Shown one piece after another: positions 62,874 to 64,000 of a stretch of DNA of 64,000 nucleotides. A model generated the notes under the pieces. The model was not told where the DNA came from and searched no databases. It saw nothing but the letters and a program-made list of their open reading frames with translations. How positions within the stretch are numbered: the first letter of the stretch is position 1; each line of letters opens with the position of its first letter. The translations under genes were made by a program, and so were the position numbers. Source of the DNA: DYKG01 sp964596185 (GTDB taxonomy: Bacteria > Muiribacteriota > Ozemobacteria > Ozemobacterales > Ozemobacteraceae); the NCBI GenBank assembly GCA_964596185.1, contig CAZQUE010000009.1, forward strand, positions 1 to 64,000, given 5' to 3'.

Positions 62874-63620
62874 TTAGATGGACATTTTGAAGTTGTTACC
62901 GCAATTGTTATCCCAGCGATTGTAAAGATTTCCGTCAGCATCGGTGTTGACCAGCACGAAACAGTAATTGAGCGTCGAACCGCGCGGTGCCCAGATCGTC
63001 GCATAAAATCGGCGCGGAGCCGGCAAACGCTGCATGGAAAAAAAGCGACCACGCTCATAAAGCCGGTCACCGGCGCGATATGGCGCCTGGCTGACTGAAA
63101 ATTCATCACCCCATTCGATGCCTTCGACTTCAAGCTCGGTATTCTGCGGATAAGTCCAGCCATCGATACTCCAATGCAGCACAATGTGAGAACAGGTGCC
63201 GGAATGGTCGATGTATTCGACGGTTTTCGGGATAATCAGCTGGGTGAAAGTATCGCTGACTTTTTCCGAACCGTCTTCATAACGGGCCTGAAAATAATAA
63301 TGAAACAGATAGCGCTCGTCGTTATTCAGATGTGTCGGCAAGCGCACGACCCAGGAGCGTCGCAACGGAACCGTACCCCATTCAGGCATCATCGTGAAAC
63401 TTTCAACGTGGTTCCAGTTGGCGGGAAGATTTATCTGGCCGAGGGTCATGTGCAAGACTACCGATTCTATGCCGTCTTCGTGGTCAACCCATTCTTTTTT
63501 GAGGTATGAAAAGCCCTCAAATGGGCGGGTGAATGGAGCATCGAGGGCAGCGCCCTTTGCATCGGCCTGGTTCAACTCTTCTGTCTTTCGTTGTGCGGCG
63601 GACCCGGTATCTGTGGTCAT
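62874..63620 (-). CDS. Hypothetical beta-rich protein, possibly carbohydrate-binding
   Basis: A 248-residue protein without a signal peptide. A disordered polar start (MTTDTGSAAQRKTEELNQAD) is followed by two beta-sandwich-like halves rich in Trp, Tyr and Phe (WNHVESFTMMPEWGTVPLRR; LHWSIDGWTYPQNTELEVEG; PRGSTLNYCFVLVNTDADGN). The pattern of aromatic strands and the closing VNTDADGNLYNRWDNN block resemble starch- or glycan-binding modules, but no family can be named. The start at 63620 is preferred to a GTG ten codons upstream because that codon would lie at the transcription start of the promoter at 63655-63663. Confidence 0.6.
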   Translation of the reverse strand: MTTDTGSAAQRKTEELNQADAKGAALDAPFTRPFEGFSYLKKEWVDHEDGIESVVLHMTLGQINLPANWNHVESFTMMPEWGTVPLRRSWVVRLPTHLNNDERYLFHYYFQARYEDGSEKVSDTFTQLIIPKTVEYIDHSGTCSHIVLHWSIDGWTYPQNTELEVEGIEWGDEFSVSQAPYRAGDRLYERGRFFSMQRLPAPRRFYATIWAPRGSTLNYCFVLVNTDADGNLYNRWDNNCGNNFKMSI

Positions 63621-63654
63621 CTTGTCTGTTCTTTCTCTATTCTGAAACACTTAA

Positions 63655-63663
63655 ATTATAACA
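63655..63663 (-). promoter_or_regulatory. Extended -10 promoter for the isochorismatase-like operon
   Basis: On the minus strand TGTTATAAT (63663-63655): a perfect TATAAT with the TG extension, and no good -35. It lies between the TPR gene stop and the ATG at 63620. Confidence 0.5.
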
Positions 63664-63685
63664 TAAGCCTGAATTTTCGAGAAGA

Positions 63686-64000
63686 TCAATCGCCGAGAGA
63701 TTTTTTAGCAGCATCGATGTCACGAATCATCGACTGGGCATCTTTGGCTAGTTTGTCGTCAGGAATCAGGCTGATAACTTTTTGAAATGCGTCGGTAGCG
63801 CGGTCGAAAGCGGCATTGTCGCCGGCCAGCCCTTTGTCCGTCCAGGCGAGGCCAAGATGATAATGATATTTGCCGTTATTAGCGTCTTTGGCAATTGCGG
63901 CTTCAAACTTTTCAATGGCTTCATCGAGCTTGCCCTTTTTATAGAGATCGTATCCTTCTTCGTGCAGTTGAACACCTTCGGCATTACCTGAACCACCGGT
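63686..64000 (-). CDS. TPR-repeat protein, C-terminal fragment
   Basis: The open frame runs from the window edge to a TGA at 63688-63686, 104 sense codons. It contains TPR-type helix pairs: GYDLYKKGKLDEAIEKFEAA, KYHYHLGLAWTDKG and AFDRATDAFQKVISLIPDDK, then a final helix ending KSLGD. A Gly/Ser-rich stretch precedes the repeats. The N-terminus and any membrane anchor or enzyme domain lie outside the window, so only a protein-protein interaction role can be suggested. Confidence 0.82.
   Translation of the reverse strand, partial: TGGSGNAEGVQLHEEGYDLYKKGKLDEAIEKFEAAIAKDANNGKYHYHLGLAWTDKGLAGDNAAFDRATDAFQKVISLIPDDKLAKDAQSMIRDIDAAKKSLGD

Overview
The window looks like chromosome of a Gram-negative-type, probably anaerobic, poorly characterised bacterium. 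The evidence is outer-membrane beta-barrel proteins ending in an aromatic residue, an LolA-like periplasmic protein, an MMPL/RND exporter, a decaheme c-type cytochrome and a ferredoxin-dependent 2-oxoacid oxidoreductase operon. I cannot assign a phylum. A deep-branching uncultivated lineage fits, because several proteins have unusual domain fusions. The 100-N gap shows that this is a scaffolded assembly.

Layout. 0-5.2 kb: end of a YdcF/SanA-like gene, ssb, an HD-GYP protein, then on the minus strand mutM, a decaheme cytochrome and an M20 peptidase. 5.2-7.5 kb: an ECF sigma-factor operon with two membrane proteins. 7.6-11.4 kb: a beta-barrel protein (possibly starting at ATT), an LolA-like protein, a 2H-phosphoesterase-like protein and a DUF1287 protein. 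11.4-19.9 kb: a tight minus-strand operon UbiA-like / UraA-like / PEP-synthase-like / MMPL / BtaA-like, probably concerned with membrane lipids. 20-26 kb: two overlapping genes for membrane-bound class III nucleotide cyclases whose active-site losses are complementary. 26-30.7 kb: a structured intergenic region, a small protein, an exported STAS protein, an ankyrin/DnaJ-type zinc protein, an unknown protein and a P-loop kinase.

30.7-47.0 kb is the defence region. A remnant of a type I-C CRISPR array touches a very long type I-F array (120 visible repeats, interrupted by an assembly gap inside a duplicated spacer). Next come the leader, a HicAB toxin-antitoxin pair, and a complete I-F cas operon (cas1, cas2-3, csy1, csy2, csy3, cas6f). 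The array leader, hicAB and cas genes all read on the minus strand.

47-64 kb: a membrane protein, a pyroglutamyl-peptidase/GrpB fusion, tRNA-Ser(CGA), and an operon of a formyltransferase-like enzyme with a three-part acyl-adenylate ligase / carrier / HMG-CoA reductase fusion. These are followed by a beta-barrel protein, a lipoprotein, mtaB-rsmE-rsfS (RNA modification and ribosome silencing), and a 2-oxoacid:ferredoxin oxidoreductase operon with two gamma subunits. The window ends with a P-loop ATPase, an isochorismatase-like hydrolase, an unknown beta-rich protein and the end of a TPR gene.

The strongest candidates for something new are the ligase-carrier-HMG-CoA-reductase fusion (an A-T-R layout with an HMGR reductase), the asymmetric cyclase pair, and the composite I-C/I-F CRISPR locus with a toxin-antitoxin module between the cas genes and the leader.
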